Assembly: GCA_051866775.1 (NCBI GenBank)
Contig: JBJDXR010000003.1
Span: 3,094-67,093, forward strand
Length of the DNA: 64,000 nt
Source of the DNA: RUG626 sp051866775
Lineage (GTDB): Bacteria > Bacillota > Clostridia > Oscillospirales > Oscillospiraceae
Direction: 5' to 3'
A program made the position numbers and the translations under genes. The notes under the pieces were generated by a model that worked only from the letters and a program-made list of their open reading frames with translations, had not been told where the DNA came from and ran no database searches. Of the stretch, positions 1 to 7,807 are shown piece by piece. Positions within the stretch are counted from its first letter, which is position 1. Each line of letters begins with the position of its first letter.

Positions 1-1
1 T

Positions 2-502
2 TACACTGTGCCCTCCGGGGAGGAGCTTAAGACCGCCTACATCACGGACTATGGCCTTCTCATCGACGGAAACCCCACCGTATTCCACGGCTGGCAGACG
101 GTAGACGGGGAGTCCCGGAGCGCGGCTGGCCGGATCGTCCTGCTGAGCGCGGTCACCGGCGCGGAGGCGGAGGCGCTGCTTGACGGCACCCAGCCCGCCT
201 TAAAAACTGGTCAGGAGTATGTGGTCGCAACCTTTGAGGTCTACTATGACGACGGTGATGAGAAGACGCTGGACCTGACCGAAAACCACGCCTCCCATAT
301 AAGCTCCAGCCTCTACTTTGCCCTCTCAAACGGGGACGGCAACGCGGAGGATATAAGCGGTTCCGTTCAGGACGGACTGCTGGGCAAGGTTGTGCCCATC
401 GGCGGCAGCGTCACGGGCCGTGTGGCGTTCATCCGGGAGAAAGGCACAGACGAGCCTATCATTTTTGTGGGCTTTGGAACTGTGATGGAATATGATTTCT
501 GA
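2..502 (+). CDS. Secreted DUF4352-like protein, 3' part only
   Basis: The reading frame is open to the left edge of the window, and the first possible start, a GTG at position 8, has no ribosome-binding site, so this is the C-terminal part of a gene that begins upstream. The visible part of about 165 residues is rich in beta-strand-like stretches and acidic residues, and ends in a segment (GSVTGRVAFIREKG) typical of Ig-like DUF4352 domains of Firmicute lipoproteins. The signal peptide would lie outside the window. The domain call rests on general pattern only. A strong terminator follows the stop codon. Confidence 0.5.
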   Translation, partial: YTVPSGEELKTAYITDYGLLIDGNPTVFHGWQTVDGESRSAAGRIVLLSAVTGAEAEALLDGTQPALKTGQEYVVATFEVYYDDGDEKTLDLTENHASHISSSLYFALSNGDGNAEDISGSVQDGLLGKVVPIGGSVTGRVAFIREKGTDEPIIFVGFGTVMEYDF

Positions 503-538
503 AGGCACGGTGCTGCGCCCCACTGATACACATAAATA

Positions 539-572
539 ACGGGCACCTCCATTTTGGAGGTACCCGTTTTTT
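539..572 (+). terminator. Rho-independent terminator
   Basis: A 12-13 bp GC-rich stem (ACGGGCACCTCC and its near-perfect complement) with a short loop is followed by six T. It ends the truncated gene at the left edge. Confidence 0.85.
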
Positions 573-611
573 GTGTGGGTTATGCAGGTACAGGCGGCCC
601 GATACCTGACA

Positions 612-1379
612 TCACGCGGGCGCCAGGTGTATCTCGTCGAGGATGTCCTGTACGTGGGGATAATAGAGAAAGGCCTCGTGTATGCCCAGCTCCTGTGCCG
701 CGGCGCACTTGGCGATCAGGCTGTCAACCTCGTCCCACAGGACAAGGTGTGCCCGGCCGTCCTTCATATATGAAAGATAGTGGGCACAAAGCTCTCCTGA
801 GTAATAGACGGCGGAGGCTGGGGAAACATTATTAAAGTGCTTTTGGGATAAGATGGAGCCGAGGCCTGTGCGGGCTGGGAGGGCAAAATCTGTGTATACC
901 CGCTCAAGCTCCAGTGCGATGCGCCCGGCACCGTATCGTGTACACAGGCTTCTGAGCCTATCCTTGTAAAGGCCGCTTGTGTTTTGGGCGCGGATCAATA
1001 TCATCGCGTACTCCGAGACGCGGGAAAAGCTCTCCGGAAGGTAGAGCTTGACCCCGGAATATGACGCCGCCTCCGCGAGCAACCGGCAGAAGGTGAGAAG
1101 CTGCGGTGTGGGGCTGCTCTCAAGCCCGAGACAGATGCCGCTGTAGCCACAGTAGGCGCACTCACGCATTATCTCAGATACTAGCACCTCGTGGGGGCCG
1201 AAGCCCGTGAAGCCGGCGCAGTCGATGTCCATAAGCGACAGATGCACCTGCGGAAGCGCTGTGCGGTATAGGTGAAAGCCCCTGCCCATTCTGTAGCCCA
1301 TTATGGATACGGGGCCTTTTTCTGCGGCCTTAATGGCCATGTCAGGCGGGGAGGAAAGAAAAATTTTGAAATTACCCAA
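612..1379 (-). CDS. GH18-like TIM-barrel protein, catalytic motif degenerate
   Basis: This 255-residue protein has no obvious signal peptide. Two parts recall glycoside hydrolase family 18: the segment GYSGICLGLES at about residue 80, in the place of the GH18 DGxDxDxE motif, and a C-terminal stretch (LWDEVDSLIAKCAAAQELG) like the end of the GH18 barrel, where a strand is followed by the 'all residues in a helix, then a G' pattern. Only the final Glu of the catalytic motif is kept; the Asp positions are Ser, Cys and Gly. It may therefore bind peptidoglycan or glycans without cutting them, or be a spore-associated homologue. TTG is taken as start because AGGAG lies about 9 nt upstream. It is divergent from yqeG. 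Function is not established. Confidence 0.5.
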   Translation of the reverse strand: MGNFKIFLSSPPDMAIKAAEKGPVSIMGYRMGRGFHLYRTALPQVHLSLMDIDCAGFTGFGPHEVLVSEIMRECAYCGYSGICLGLESSPTPQLLTFCRLLAEAASYSGVKLYLPESFSRVSEYAMILIRAQNTSGLYKDRLRSLCTRYGAGRIALELERVYTDFALPARTGLGSILSQKHFNNVSPASAVYYSGELCAHYLSYMKDGRAHLVLWDEVDSLIAKCAAAQELGIHEAFLYYPHVQDILDEIHLAPA

Positions 1380-1475
1380 CTGTACATTTCTCCTCTCGTG
1401 TGTTAGAATACATACCGTAAATGGCGGGGCGCAGGGCGTTCCGCGTATTATTACTATTTTCCAAAGGTGCAGATT

Positions 1476-1964
1476 ATGAGTTTTTCACCTGTCCCGGATC
1501 ACAAATTTAAGCGGCTTGAGGATATCTCTCCCAAATTTCTTAAGGAGCGGGGGATCAGCCTGCTGCTCATAGATCTGGACAACACCGTTTCGCCATATAA
1601 GATCAACACGCCCACGCCTGAAATATTAGACTGGGCCGGCAAAATGAAGAAGGCCGGGATAACTCTTTTCATCGTATCAAATAACCGTGGAGACCGTCCG
1701 GAGATATTCTCCCGGGCGCTGGATGTACAGTTTATAAACCGCGCGGGAAAGCCGGGCTGCTCCGGGGTTATGAGGGCTATCTCCGCCGCCGGGATTGAGA
1801 AGCGGGAGACCGCGCTGGTGGGGGATCAGGTCTACACCGATATCCTCGCTGCAAACCGCGCGGGGATAACAGGGATTCTTGTGGAGCCGATAAAATTTAC
1901 AAATCCGTTTTTGGCTATTAGATACTTTTTCGAGCTTCCGTTCAGACATGAGAAAAAAGCTTAA
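1476..1964 (+). CDS. yqeG: YqeG family HAD IIIA-type phosphatase
   Basis: This 162-residue HAD-superfamily hydrolase carries motif I (LIDLDNT) near the N-terminus, motif II (FIVSNN), a motif III lysine (AGKPG) and motif IV (VGDQVYTD), all in the right order for the compact IIIA subfamily without a cap domain. The ATG at 1476 is preferred over the in-frame GTG at 1467 because AAAGGTG sits 6 nt before it and overlaps the GTG. In Firmicutes yqeG is usually close to shikimate or ribosome-assembly genes; here it leads directly into an M24 peptidase (18 bp gap) and efp. The physiological substrate is unknown. Confidence 0.88.
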   Translation: MSFSPVPDHKFKRLEDISPKFLKERGISLLLIDLDNTVSPYKINTPTPEILDWAGKMKKAGITLFIVSNNRGDRPEIFSRALDVQFINRAGKPGCSGVMRAISAAGIEKRETALVGDQVYTDILAANRAGITGILVEPIKFTNPFLAIRYFFELPFRHEKKA

Positions 1965-1982
1965 TAAGGAGATGCTAATAAA

Positions 1983-3059
1983 ATGACAGGAAATATTAAA
2001 AAGATCAGCGAGGCCGTAAAGGCGAGCGGCGCTGACGCTATTCTTATAACCAGCGCACAGAACCGCTATTATGCCACGGGCTTCCGCTCAAGCGCGGGGG
2101 AGCTTGTAATAGCAGCTTCTGGCGATGCGGCGCTCTTTATAGACGCCCGGTATTTTGAGGAGGCCTCCTCAAAGATAACCGGGGCCCAGGTCATCCGCAC
2201 CCGCACAAACGCACCCAGCACTGATCAGGTGAACGAGTATATTGAGAAGCTCGGCATCCGAAAGCTCGAGGTGGAAGACGGTGAGCTTTCCTACACGAAG
2301 TATATGGACTATGAAAATAAGCTCAGTGCGGAGCTGGTATCCGGCACTAAGCTGCTCGATGAGCTGCGCGCGGTAAAAAGCCGTGAGGAGCTGGACATAA
2401 TGATAAAAGCCCAGCGCATTGCGGAGAAGTCCTATAACGAGCTGCTGTCCGTTCTAAGCCCCGACATGACGGAGAAAGAGGTAGCTGCGGAACTTACCTG
2501 CCGTATGCTTAAAAACGGCGCTGAGGACAAGTCGTTCGACCCGATCATCGTCTCCGGCTCTCTCTCCAGCGTCCCCCACGGCAAGCCCAGAGATATTAAG
2601 CTCCAGCGGGGATTTCTTACAATGGACTTCGGCGCCCTTTATCAGGGCTACTGCTCCGATACCACCCGTACAGTCTGCATAGGAGAGCCGACGGAGGAAA
2701 TGGCGCGTGTCTATGACACGGTCCTGAAGGCCCAGCTTGCCGCAATAGCGGGAGCTAAGGCCGGCATGAAGGGCAGGGACATAGACGCCATAGCTAGAAA
2801 CGTCATTACCGATGCAGGCTACGGCGAGTATTTCTCACATTCGCTCTCCCATAGTCTGGGTATAAATATCCATGAGGAGCCGCGCTGCTCGCCGTTTACC
2901 GAGGCGGTAATCCCCTCAGGGTGTGTGATCTCCATGGAGCCGGGTATATATATCCCTGGGAAATTCGGCGTCAGGATTGAGGACGTGGTGTATGTGACGG
3001 AAAACGGCTGCGAGGATATAACAGACCTTCCCAAGGAGCTTTCAGTTATCTGCGATTAA
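1983..3059 (+). CDS. pepP: M24 family Xaa-Pro aminopeptidase
   Basis: This 358-residue cytoplasmic metallopeptidase has an N-terminal creatinase-type domain (to about residue 125) and a C-terminal pita-bread fold. The five metal ligands are visible: Asp in TMDFGA, Asp in CSDTTRT, His in HSLSHSLG, Glu in SMEPGIY and Glu in RIEDVV. It removes an N-terminal residue preceding proline, for peptide recycling. Length and domain order match the short bacterial proline peptidase family (PepQ/YqhT type). The gene is preceded by AAGGAGATG. The association with efp, which helps ribosomes translate polyproline, is conserved across many Firmicutes. Confidence 0.92.
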   Translation: MTGNIKKISEAVKASGADAILITSAQNRYYATGFRSSAGELVIAASGDAALFIDARYFEEASSKITGAQVIRTRTNAPSTDQVNEYIEKLGIRKLEVEDGELSYTKYMDYENKLSAELVSGTKLLDELRAVKSREELDIMIKAQRIAEKSYNELLSVLSPDMTEKEVAAELTCRMLKNGAEDKSFDPIIVSGSLSSVPHGKPRDIKLQRGFLTMDFGALYQGYCSDTTRTVCIGEPTEEMARVYDTVLKAQLAAIAGAKAGMKGRDIDAIARNVITDAGYGEYFSHSLSHSLGINIHEEPRCSPFTEAVIPSGCVISMEPGIYIPGKFGVRIEDVVYVTENGCEDITDLPKELSVICD

Positions 3060-3121
3060 CGGCGGTTTTTGTTAAAATGCACATTCCGCGCCGTACAGTG
3101 CGGTAAATGTGAAATTTTGTC

Positions 3122-3150
3122 TTGCAAAAGCGAGCGTTATGCGATAAAAT
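3122..3150 (+). promoter_or_regulatory. Sigma-A type promoter for efp
   Basis: TTGCAA and TAAAAT are separated by exactly 17 bp in the 163-bp gap before efp. This leaves an untranslated leader of about 65 nt, so efp need not depend on read-through from the upstream peptidase gene. Confidence 0.65.
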
Positions 3151-3222
3151 ATACTGAGCTTGTAATGCGCACTGCATTGTTTGCTTTTAAAATGTGAATA
3201 ATACTCTGTGGGAGGATAAAAT

Positions 3223-3792
3223 ATGGCTACAATTACCGCCAGCGATTTCAGAAACGGCAAGACCTTTGAATATGAGGGCAAACCCGTGGTGGTTGTCGAA
3301 TTCCAGCACGTCAAGCCCGGAAAAGGCGCCGCTTTTGTTCGCACCAAGATGAAGAATCTCATCACCGGAGCAGTCACCGAGACCTCGTTCAACCCGACGG
3401 CCAAGTTTGAGGAGGCCTTTGTTGAGCGCAAGGAGGCCGAGTATTCCTATAACGACGGGAACCTCTATTACTTCATGGATCCGGAGACCTATGAGCTTGA
3501 GCCTATCGACGGCTCAAACCTTGGCGACAGCTTCCGCTTTGTTAAGGAGAATATGTCCTGCACTATAAGCTCCTATAAGGGCAATGTATTTGCGGTGGAG
3601 CCGCCCAACTTTGTTGAGCTTGAGGTAACAGAGACCGATCCGGGCTTCGCCGGCAACACGGCTACCAACGCATCCAAGCCCGCGACACTCGAGACCGGAG
3701 CTGAGGTCAAGGTGCCGCTGTTCATCAACCCCGGCGACAAGATCAAGATCGACACCCGCACCGGCGAGTATCTTGAGCGCGCCAAGGGCTGA
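3223..3792 (+). CDS. efp: Translation elongation factor P
   Basis: This 189-residue, three-domain factor binds ribosomes stalled at consecutive prolines and promotes peptide-bond formation. The N-terminal KOW-like domain carries the loop PGKGAA, with Lys34 in the position that is modified in other bacteria. The central OB domain (YYFMDPETYE) and the C-terminal OB domain (TGEYLERAKG) are complete. No modification enzyme such as EpmA/EpmB lies nearby. GGAGG is 7 nt upstream of the ATG. It is followed 63 bp later by the acidic zinc-ribbon gene. Confidence 0.97.
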   Translation: MATITASDFRNGKTFEYEGKPVVVVEFQHVKPGKGAAFVRTKMKNLITGAVTETSFNPTAKFEEAFVERKEAEYSYNDGNLYYFMDPETYELEPIDGSNLGDSFRFVKENMSCTISSYKGNVFAVEPPNFVELEVTETDPGFAGNTATNASKPATLETGAEVKVPLFINPGDKIKIDTRTGEYLERAKG

Positions 3793-3855
3793 AGCAGCTT
3801 TATGAGGCGCATATGCGCTGACAATATTATAATGATTACTAAGGAGGTAACGGCA

Positions 3856-4335
3856 ATGACAACATCTGAGAAGGTCAACTACATTAAGGGACTTGTGGAT
3901 GGACTTGGCATTGATACGGAAAAAGGCGAGGGCAAGGTTATCGGCCTGATCCTTGACGTTCTTGAGGACCTTGCTTATGACGTAGAAGATGTTAAGGACG
4001 CTGTTCAGGAAGTCGGCGATGGCCTTGACGCCGTTTCCGAGGATCTTTCTGACGTTGAGGACTTTGTTTTTGGTGACGATGAGGACGATGAAGAGGACTA
4101 TCATCACCATGGACATCATCATGACTGCGATTGCGGCTGTGAGGATGACGACTACGATTACTCTGTAGTCTGCCCAAGCTGCGGCGAGGAGCTTGTCCTT
4201 GAGGATGAGGACCTTGAATCCGGAGTCATCCAGTGCCCGAGCTGCGGTGAGACACTTGAGCTTGAGTTCGACGAGTGCGACGAAGACTGTGACTGCTGCG
4301 ACGACGATGATGACGACGAGGAGACGGAAGACTGA
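3856..4335 (+). CDS. CD1247-type acidic zinc-ribbon protein
   Basis: This is a 159-residue, strongly acidic protein. The N-terminal 65 residues (EKVNYIKGLVDGLGID onward) match the helical CD1247 N-terminal domain found in Clostridia, often annotated after an AraC-like regulator although no AraC DNA-binding domain is present. Next comes a His/Cys cluster (HHHGHHHDCDCGC), then a zinc ribbon with two CPSCGE knuckles about 22 residues apart, then a Cys/Asp/Glu tail. The ATG at 3856 is chosen because AAGGAGG is placed ideally before it; an upstream in-frame ATG at 3802 has no such site. The structure suggests metal binding; the role is unknown. A terminator follows. Confidence 0.8.
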   Translation: MTTSEKVNYIKGLVDGLGIDTEKGEGKVIGLILDVLEDLAYDVEDVKDAVQEVGDGLDAVSEDLSDVEDFVFGDDEDDEEDYHHHGHHHDCDCGCEDDDYDYSVVCPSCGEELVLEDEDLESGVIQCPSCGETLELEFDECDEDCDCCDDDDDDEETED

Positions 4336-4348
4336 TTCAAAGCATGCG

Positions 4349-4384
4349 AAAAAAGGCTGTCCTCTATAGGGGCAGCCTTTTTTG
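4349..4384 (+). terminator. Rho-independent terminator
   Basis: The stem AAAAGGCTGTCC / GGGGCAGCCTTTT is followed by a T run, right after the zinc-ribbon gene and just before the ABC-F gene. Confidence 0.85.
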
Positions 4385-4406
4385 ATTATTTTGTTAAGGA
4401 GACCCA

Positions 4407-6284
4407 ATGACTGATATATCCGTTCAAAAAATTAAAATCGCCTTTGAGCAGGGAACGGACATTCTGCGCGGCGTGACCTTTGATGTGACCGCGGGGGAGC
4501 ATGTCGGCATACTCGGCAGAAACGGTGCGGGAAAGACCACGCTTTTCCGCATAATAACAGGTGAGCTTTCACCTGATGAGGGACAGGTAGTGACTGCCCC
4601 GGGAAAACGCATAGGGGTTTTATCCCAAATACCCGTATACCCTGATGGATTTACAGGTGAGGATGTGCTTAAAACCGCACAGCAGCGCGTCTTTGACATG
4701 GAGAAGGAGATGCGCGATATAGAAAAGCGCCTGTCTGAGGGGGAGGCCGACCCTGCGGAGCTTAAACGGTATGACCACCTGTCGTCTGAGTTTTTAAGGC
4801 TCGGCGGATATGAGCTTAAGCGTTTTCGCGATATGGTCGCAAACGGACTTGGCATACCGGACATACAGAGGGAGCAGCTTTTTTCGGAGCTTTCCGGCGG
4901 GGAGAGGACGCGCCTAAATCTGGCGAGGCTTATACTTGAGGACACGGATATCCTGCTTCTGGACGAACCGACGAACCACCTGGACATGAGTGCCGCCGAG
5001 TGGCTTGAGGAGCACATATCGAGATTTAAGGGGACAGTACTTACCATATCCCACGACAGGTATTTTCTCGATAAGACCGCCCAGCGCATAATTGAGATAG
5101 CGGATGGTCAGGCGGAGTTTTACAGCGGTAACTATTCCTTTTATCTGGAGGAGAAGCAGCGCCGCTATGAGGAGCGCCTGCGCAAGTACGAGAAGGAGCA
5201 GGCGAAGATCGCGCAGCTTCAAAAGGCCGCGGATGACCTTCACCTGTGGGCGTTTATGGGGAACGACAAGCTGCACAAGCGAGCCTTCTCTATTGAGAAG
5301 CGCATCGAGAAAATGGCTGTAACGGAAAAGCCCAAGGCAGAGGCAAAAATGAAGACGCGCTTCGGTGAGAGGGACTTTCACGGGGATGAGGTCCTGTGTG
5401 CCAAGTCCGTAGCCAAGAGCTTTGGGGACAGGACGCTTTTTCATGACCTTGACCTTGTCATAGAGCCGGGGGAGCGCGTCGCCCTTATCGGGGATAACGG
5501 CACCGGAAAGTCTACCCTTGTGAAAATGATAATGAACGAGGAGACAACGGATTACGGATATATCCGCATCGGCCCAGCTGTTAAAACCGCATATCTTCCG
5601 CAGATGGTCACATTTGAGGACGAAAATCTTTCGGTGCTTGAGTGCATGATGTATGAGGGCAGGTGTACCCAGCAGCAGGCGCGTGACAGGCTCGCGGCGT
5701 ATCTTTTCCGGGGAGAGGACGTTTTTACTCAGGTATCGCAGCTCTCCGGCGGGGAGAAGAGCAGGCTTAAGCTGTGTATGCTGATGAAGAGCGACATCAA
5801 CTTCCTGATACTCGATGAGCCGACGAACCATCTTGACGCAGCGTCCAGGGAGTGGATAGAGGAGGCGCTGTCGGACTACAGTGAGGCGCTGCTGTTTGTC
5901 TCCCACGACAGGTATTTTATAAACCGCTTTGCAACAAGAATATGGGAGATAAGCGGCGGGGAGCTTCACGACTACCGCTGCGGATATGAGAGGTACCGCA
6001 GCATATTGGAACGGCAGCAGATAACTGCGCGCCAGCAGACGGAGCCGGAAAAGAAAGAGAAGCCCGTAAGGGAAAAAAAGAAGCCCGCTTATTCCAAGGA
6101 CAAGCAGCTTGCACGTCTGGAGCGTGAGATTGCAGCTCTGGAGGGAAAAGTGAGGGATAACGAGACGGCGCAGGAGCAGAACGCGTCGGACTATGCCAGG
6201 CTCATGGAGCTTACGGCGCAGCACGAGGAAATGGACAAGGAGCTTGAGAAGCTCTATTCGCAGTGGGAGGAGCTGGCACAATGA
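4407..6284 (+). CDS. ABC-F family ATPase
   Basis: This 625-residue soluble protein has two ATP-binding cassettes in tandem and no membrane domain. Cassette 1 has Walker A GRNGAGKTT, signature LSGGERTRL and Walker B LLLDEPTNHLD; cassette 2 has GDNGTGKST, LSGGEKSRL and LILDEPTNHLD. A charged linker of about 85 residues joins them (P-site tRNA interaction motif region), and the C-terminus is a basic coiled-coil domain (KKKPAYSKDKQLARLEREI). These features define the ribosome-associated ABC-F family. The C-terminal extension resembles YdiF/Uup types more than antibiotic-resistance types, so a housekeeping translation role is more likely than drug protection. Its stop overlaps the next start (ATGA). 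Confidence 0.93.
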   Translation: MTDISVQKIKIAFEQGTDILRGVTFDVTAGEHVGILGRNGAGKTTLFRIITGELSPDEGQVVTAPGKRIGVLSQIPVYPDGFTGEDVLKTAQQRVFDMEKEMRDIEKRLSEGEADPAELKRYDHLSSEFLRLGGYELKRFRDMVANGLGIPDIQREQLFSELSGGERTRLNLARLILEDTDILLLDEPTNHLDMSAAEWLEEHISRFKGTVLTISHDRYFLDKTAQRIIEIADGQAEFYSGNYSFYLEEKQRRYEERLRKYEKEQAKIAQLQKAADDLHLWAFMGNDKLHKRAFSIEKRIEKMAVTEKPKAEAKMKTRFGERDFHGDEVLCAKSVAKSFGDRTLFHDLDLVIEPGERVALIGDNGTGKSTLVKMIMNEETTDYGYIRIGPAVKTAYLPQMVTFEDENLSVLECMMYEGRCTQQQARDRLAAYLFRGEDVFTQVSQLSGGEKSRLKLCMLMKSDINFLILDEPTNHLDAASREWIEEALSDYSEALLFVSHDRYFINRFATRIWEISGGELHDYRCGYERYRSILERQQITARQQTEPEKKEKPVREKKKPAYSKDKQLARLEREIAALEGKVRDNETAQEQNASDYARLMELTAQHEEMDKELEKLYSQWEELAQ

Positions 6285-7039
6285 AAAAATATCTCGGCTA
6301 CATAATTGCAGCCGCAGTGTGCCTGATACTCGGACTTTTTCTGAAATTTGCACTTTTAGGCTACAGTTTTATGGCCTACGGCTTTTTCGCTGCGGCGCTT
6401 GTTTTACTGTGCTATCTGGGACTTCGGCTGCTGCTTCCAAAATGTGAGAAGCTGTCGCGCACGCTCAATAAGATATTGACCTATGGGCTTATCTTGTTTT
6501 TGGTGGCCATGGTAGTGACGGAGAGCTGTCTTATTAATGAGGCGCGCTCTGAGCGGGACACAGCGGCAGACTATGCCATTGTCCTTGGCGCGGGGGTGAA
6601 CGGTACCACGCCCTCCCGTTCCCTGTGGGCGCGGCTTGAGGCGGCCCTCGCATATGCCCAGGAGAATCCGGAGGCCATCATCGTCGTCTCCGGGGGACAG
6701 GGGCCGGGAGAGGCGATCACCGAGGCGGAGTGCATGTTCCGCTGGCTTACCGAGCGGGGTGTCCCGGCGGAGCGGATCCTTATGGAGGACAAGTCGGAGA
6801 GTACGGAGGAGAATATGCGCTTCTCCCGGGAGGTGATCCTCGCCCATGATCCGGACTTCAGCGGGAAGGTCTGTATCATCACTGAAGGGTTCCATGTCAT
6901 GCGGGCGCGGATAGTCGCTATGGACAACGGTATGGAGCATGTGACTATAGTCTCGGCTTACAACGGGCTTCCGGTATTGACGGCAAACTATTATTTTCGG
7001 GAGGCGTTCGCCTTCTGGTACTATATGCTGACAAGATAA
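6281..7039 (+). CDS. YdcF family (DUF218) membrane protein
   Basis: This 252-residue protein has three hydrophobic segments at the N-terminus (about residues 5-25, 28-50 and 60-85) followed by an extracytoplasmic DUF218 domain. Conserved motifs are DYAIVLGAGVN, VSGGQGPGE and ESTEENMRFS, as in SanA, ElyC and YdcF. Family members are linked to envelope integrity and handling of lipid-linked wall precursors, but the reaction is unresolved. The ATG overlaps the ABC-F stop codon by 4 nt, so the two genes are probably translationally coupled. This coupling does not by itself imply a shared function. Confidence 0.88.
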   Translation: MKKYLGYIIAAAVCLILGLFLKFALLGYSFMAYGFFAAALVLLCYLGLRLLLPKCEKLSRTLNKILTYGLILFLVAMVVTESCLINEARSERDTAADYAIVLGAGVNGTTPSRSLWARLEAALAYAQENPEAIIVVSGGQGPGEAITEAECMFRWLTERGVPAERILMEDKSESTEENMRFSREVILAHDPDFSGKVCIITEGFHVMRARIVAMDNGMEHVTIVSAYNGLPVLTANYYFREAFAFWYYMLTR

Positions 7040-7117
7040 GAAGGGAATGATGTTGCGGTCTGCAAGCCGTACCGCCTATCTCCGGCAACACCGGGAGGGG
7101 ATATTCAAAATTATAAT

Positions 7118-7153
7118 AGCAGCCTTAGACTTTCGGGTCGGGGCTGCTTTTTT
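7118..7153 (+). terminator. Rho-independent terminator
   Basis: AGCAGCC pairs with GGCTGCT around an inner partly paired region, followed by six T. It closes the ABC-F/YdcF operon. Confidence 0.8.
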
Positions 7154-7181
7154 ATATTGCGCAAAAAAATTTTTCGCTGGT

Positions 7182-7213
7182 GCAACCGGGACACCATGTT
7201 TTTGATGTATAGT
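7182..7213 (+). promoter_or_regulatory. Possible ECF-type promoter for the sigma factor gene
   Basis: GCAACC at 7182-7187 resembles the AAC-containing -35 element used by many ECF sigma factors, and lies some 20 bp before TATAGT. ECF sigma genes are often self-regulated, which is the main reason to suspect it. The -10 spacing is longer than usual, so the call is weak. Confidence 0.3.
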
Positions 7214-7249
7214 AGTGAAGGCCTTCACCTTTATCAAGGAGTTTTTAGC

Positions 7250-7807
7250 ATGGACGATCAAAAAATCGTGGCGCTTTACTGGGCACGCTCGGAGGAAGCC
7301 GTCGCGGAGACGGCGAAAAAATATTCCGGGTACTGCCGCAGCATCGCCTATAATATTTTGCAAAACCGCGAGGACGCGGAGGAGTGTGTCAATGACGCGT
7401 ACATAAGGGCGTGGGGGGCCATCCCACCCCACCGGCCTGAGCGGCTGAGTGCCTTTTTGGGAAAAATCACACGGAATCTGGCCCTGCAGCGGTATCTGAA
7501 AAACAGCGCCCGGAAGCGCGGCGGGGGCGAGGCGGCGCTGTCCCTTGCCGAGCTTGAGGAGTGCCTGCCGGCCGCGGGCGGTGACGGCATATCAGACGAC
7601 ATTGCCCTGCGGGAGGCACTGGAGCGGTTTCTGCGCGCCCAGCCGAAGGAGGCCCGCGTGCTGTTCACGCTGCGGTACTTTTATATGTACCCGATCTCCC
7701 AGATCGCCGCGAAGCTGGGCATGAGCGAGAGCCGTGTGAAATCAGCGCTGTTCCGCCTGAGGAAGAAGCTCCGCGCCCATCTGGAAAAGGAGGGAATTAT
7801 GCTATGA
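7250..7807 (+). CDS. ECF-like RNA polymerase sigma factor
   Basis: This 185-residue sigma-70 family protein has only regions 2 and 4. Region 2 includes NILQNREDAEECVNDAYIRAW, which contacts core polymerase and the -10 element; region 4 ends with a helix-turn-helix (ISQIAAKLGMSESRVKSALFRLR). A linker of about 40 residues separates them. ATG 7250 is chosen because AAGGAG lies 8 nt upstream; an upstream in-frame start at 7157 would overlap the terminator. The ATGA overlap with the following membrane gene is the classic arrangement of a sigma factor with its anti-sigma factor. Confidence 0.92.
   Translation: MDDQKIVALYWARSEEAVAETAKKYSGYCRSIAYNILQNREDAEECVNDAYIRAWGAIPPHRPERLSAFLGKITRNLALQRYLKNSARKRGGGEAALSLAELEECLPAAGGDGISDDIALREALERFLRAQPKEARVLFTLRYFYMYPISQIAAKLGMSESRVKSALFRLRKKLRAHLEKEGIML

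Noticed and set aside
4080..4335. GA-rich repeats suggesting a microsatellite
   Set aside because: The repetition comes from Asp/Glu codons of the acidic zinc-ribbon protein and stays in frame.
3514..4407. Minus-strand open frame of 297 codons
   Set aside because: It runs through efp and the acidic zinc-ribbon gene and is hydrophobic only because Asp/Glu codons read as Val/Leu on the other strand.
4914..6353. Minus-strand open frame of 479 codons
   Set aside because: It lies fully opposite the ABC-F gene, whose motifs are unambiguous; the reversed product is a low-complexity Leu/Arg-rich sequence without domain. It is a by-product of codon bias.
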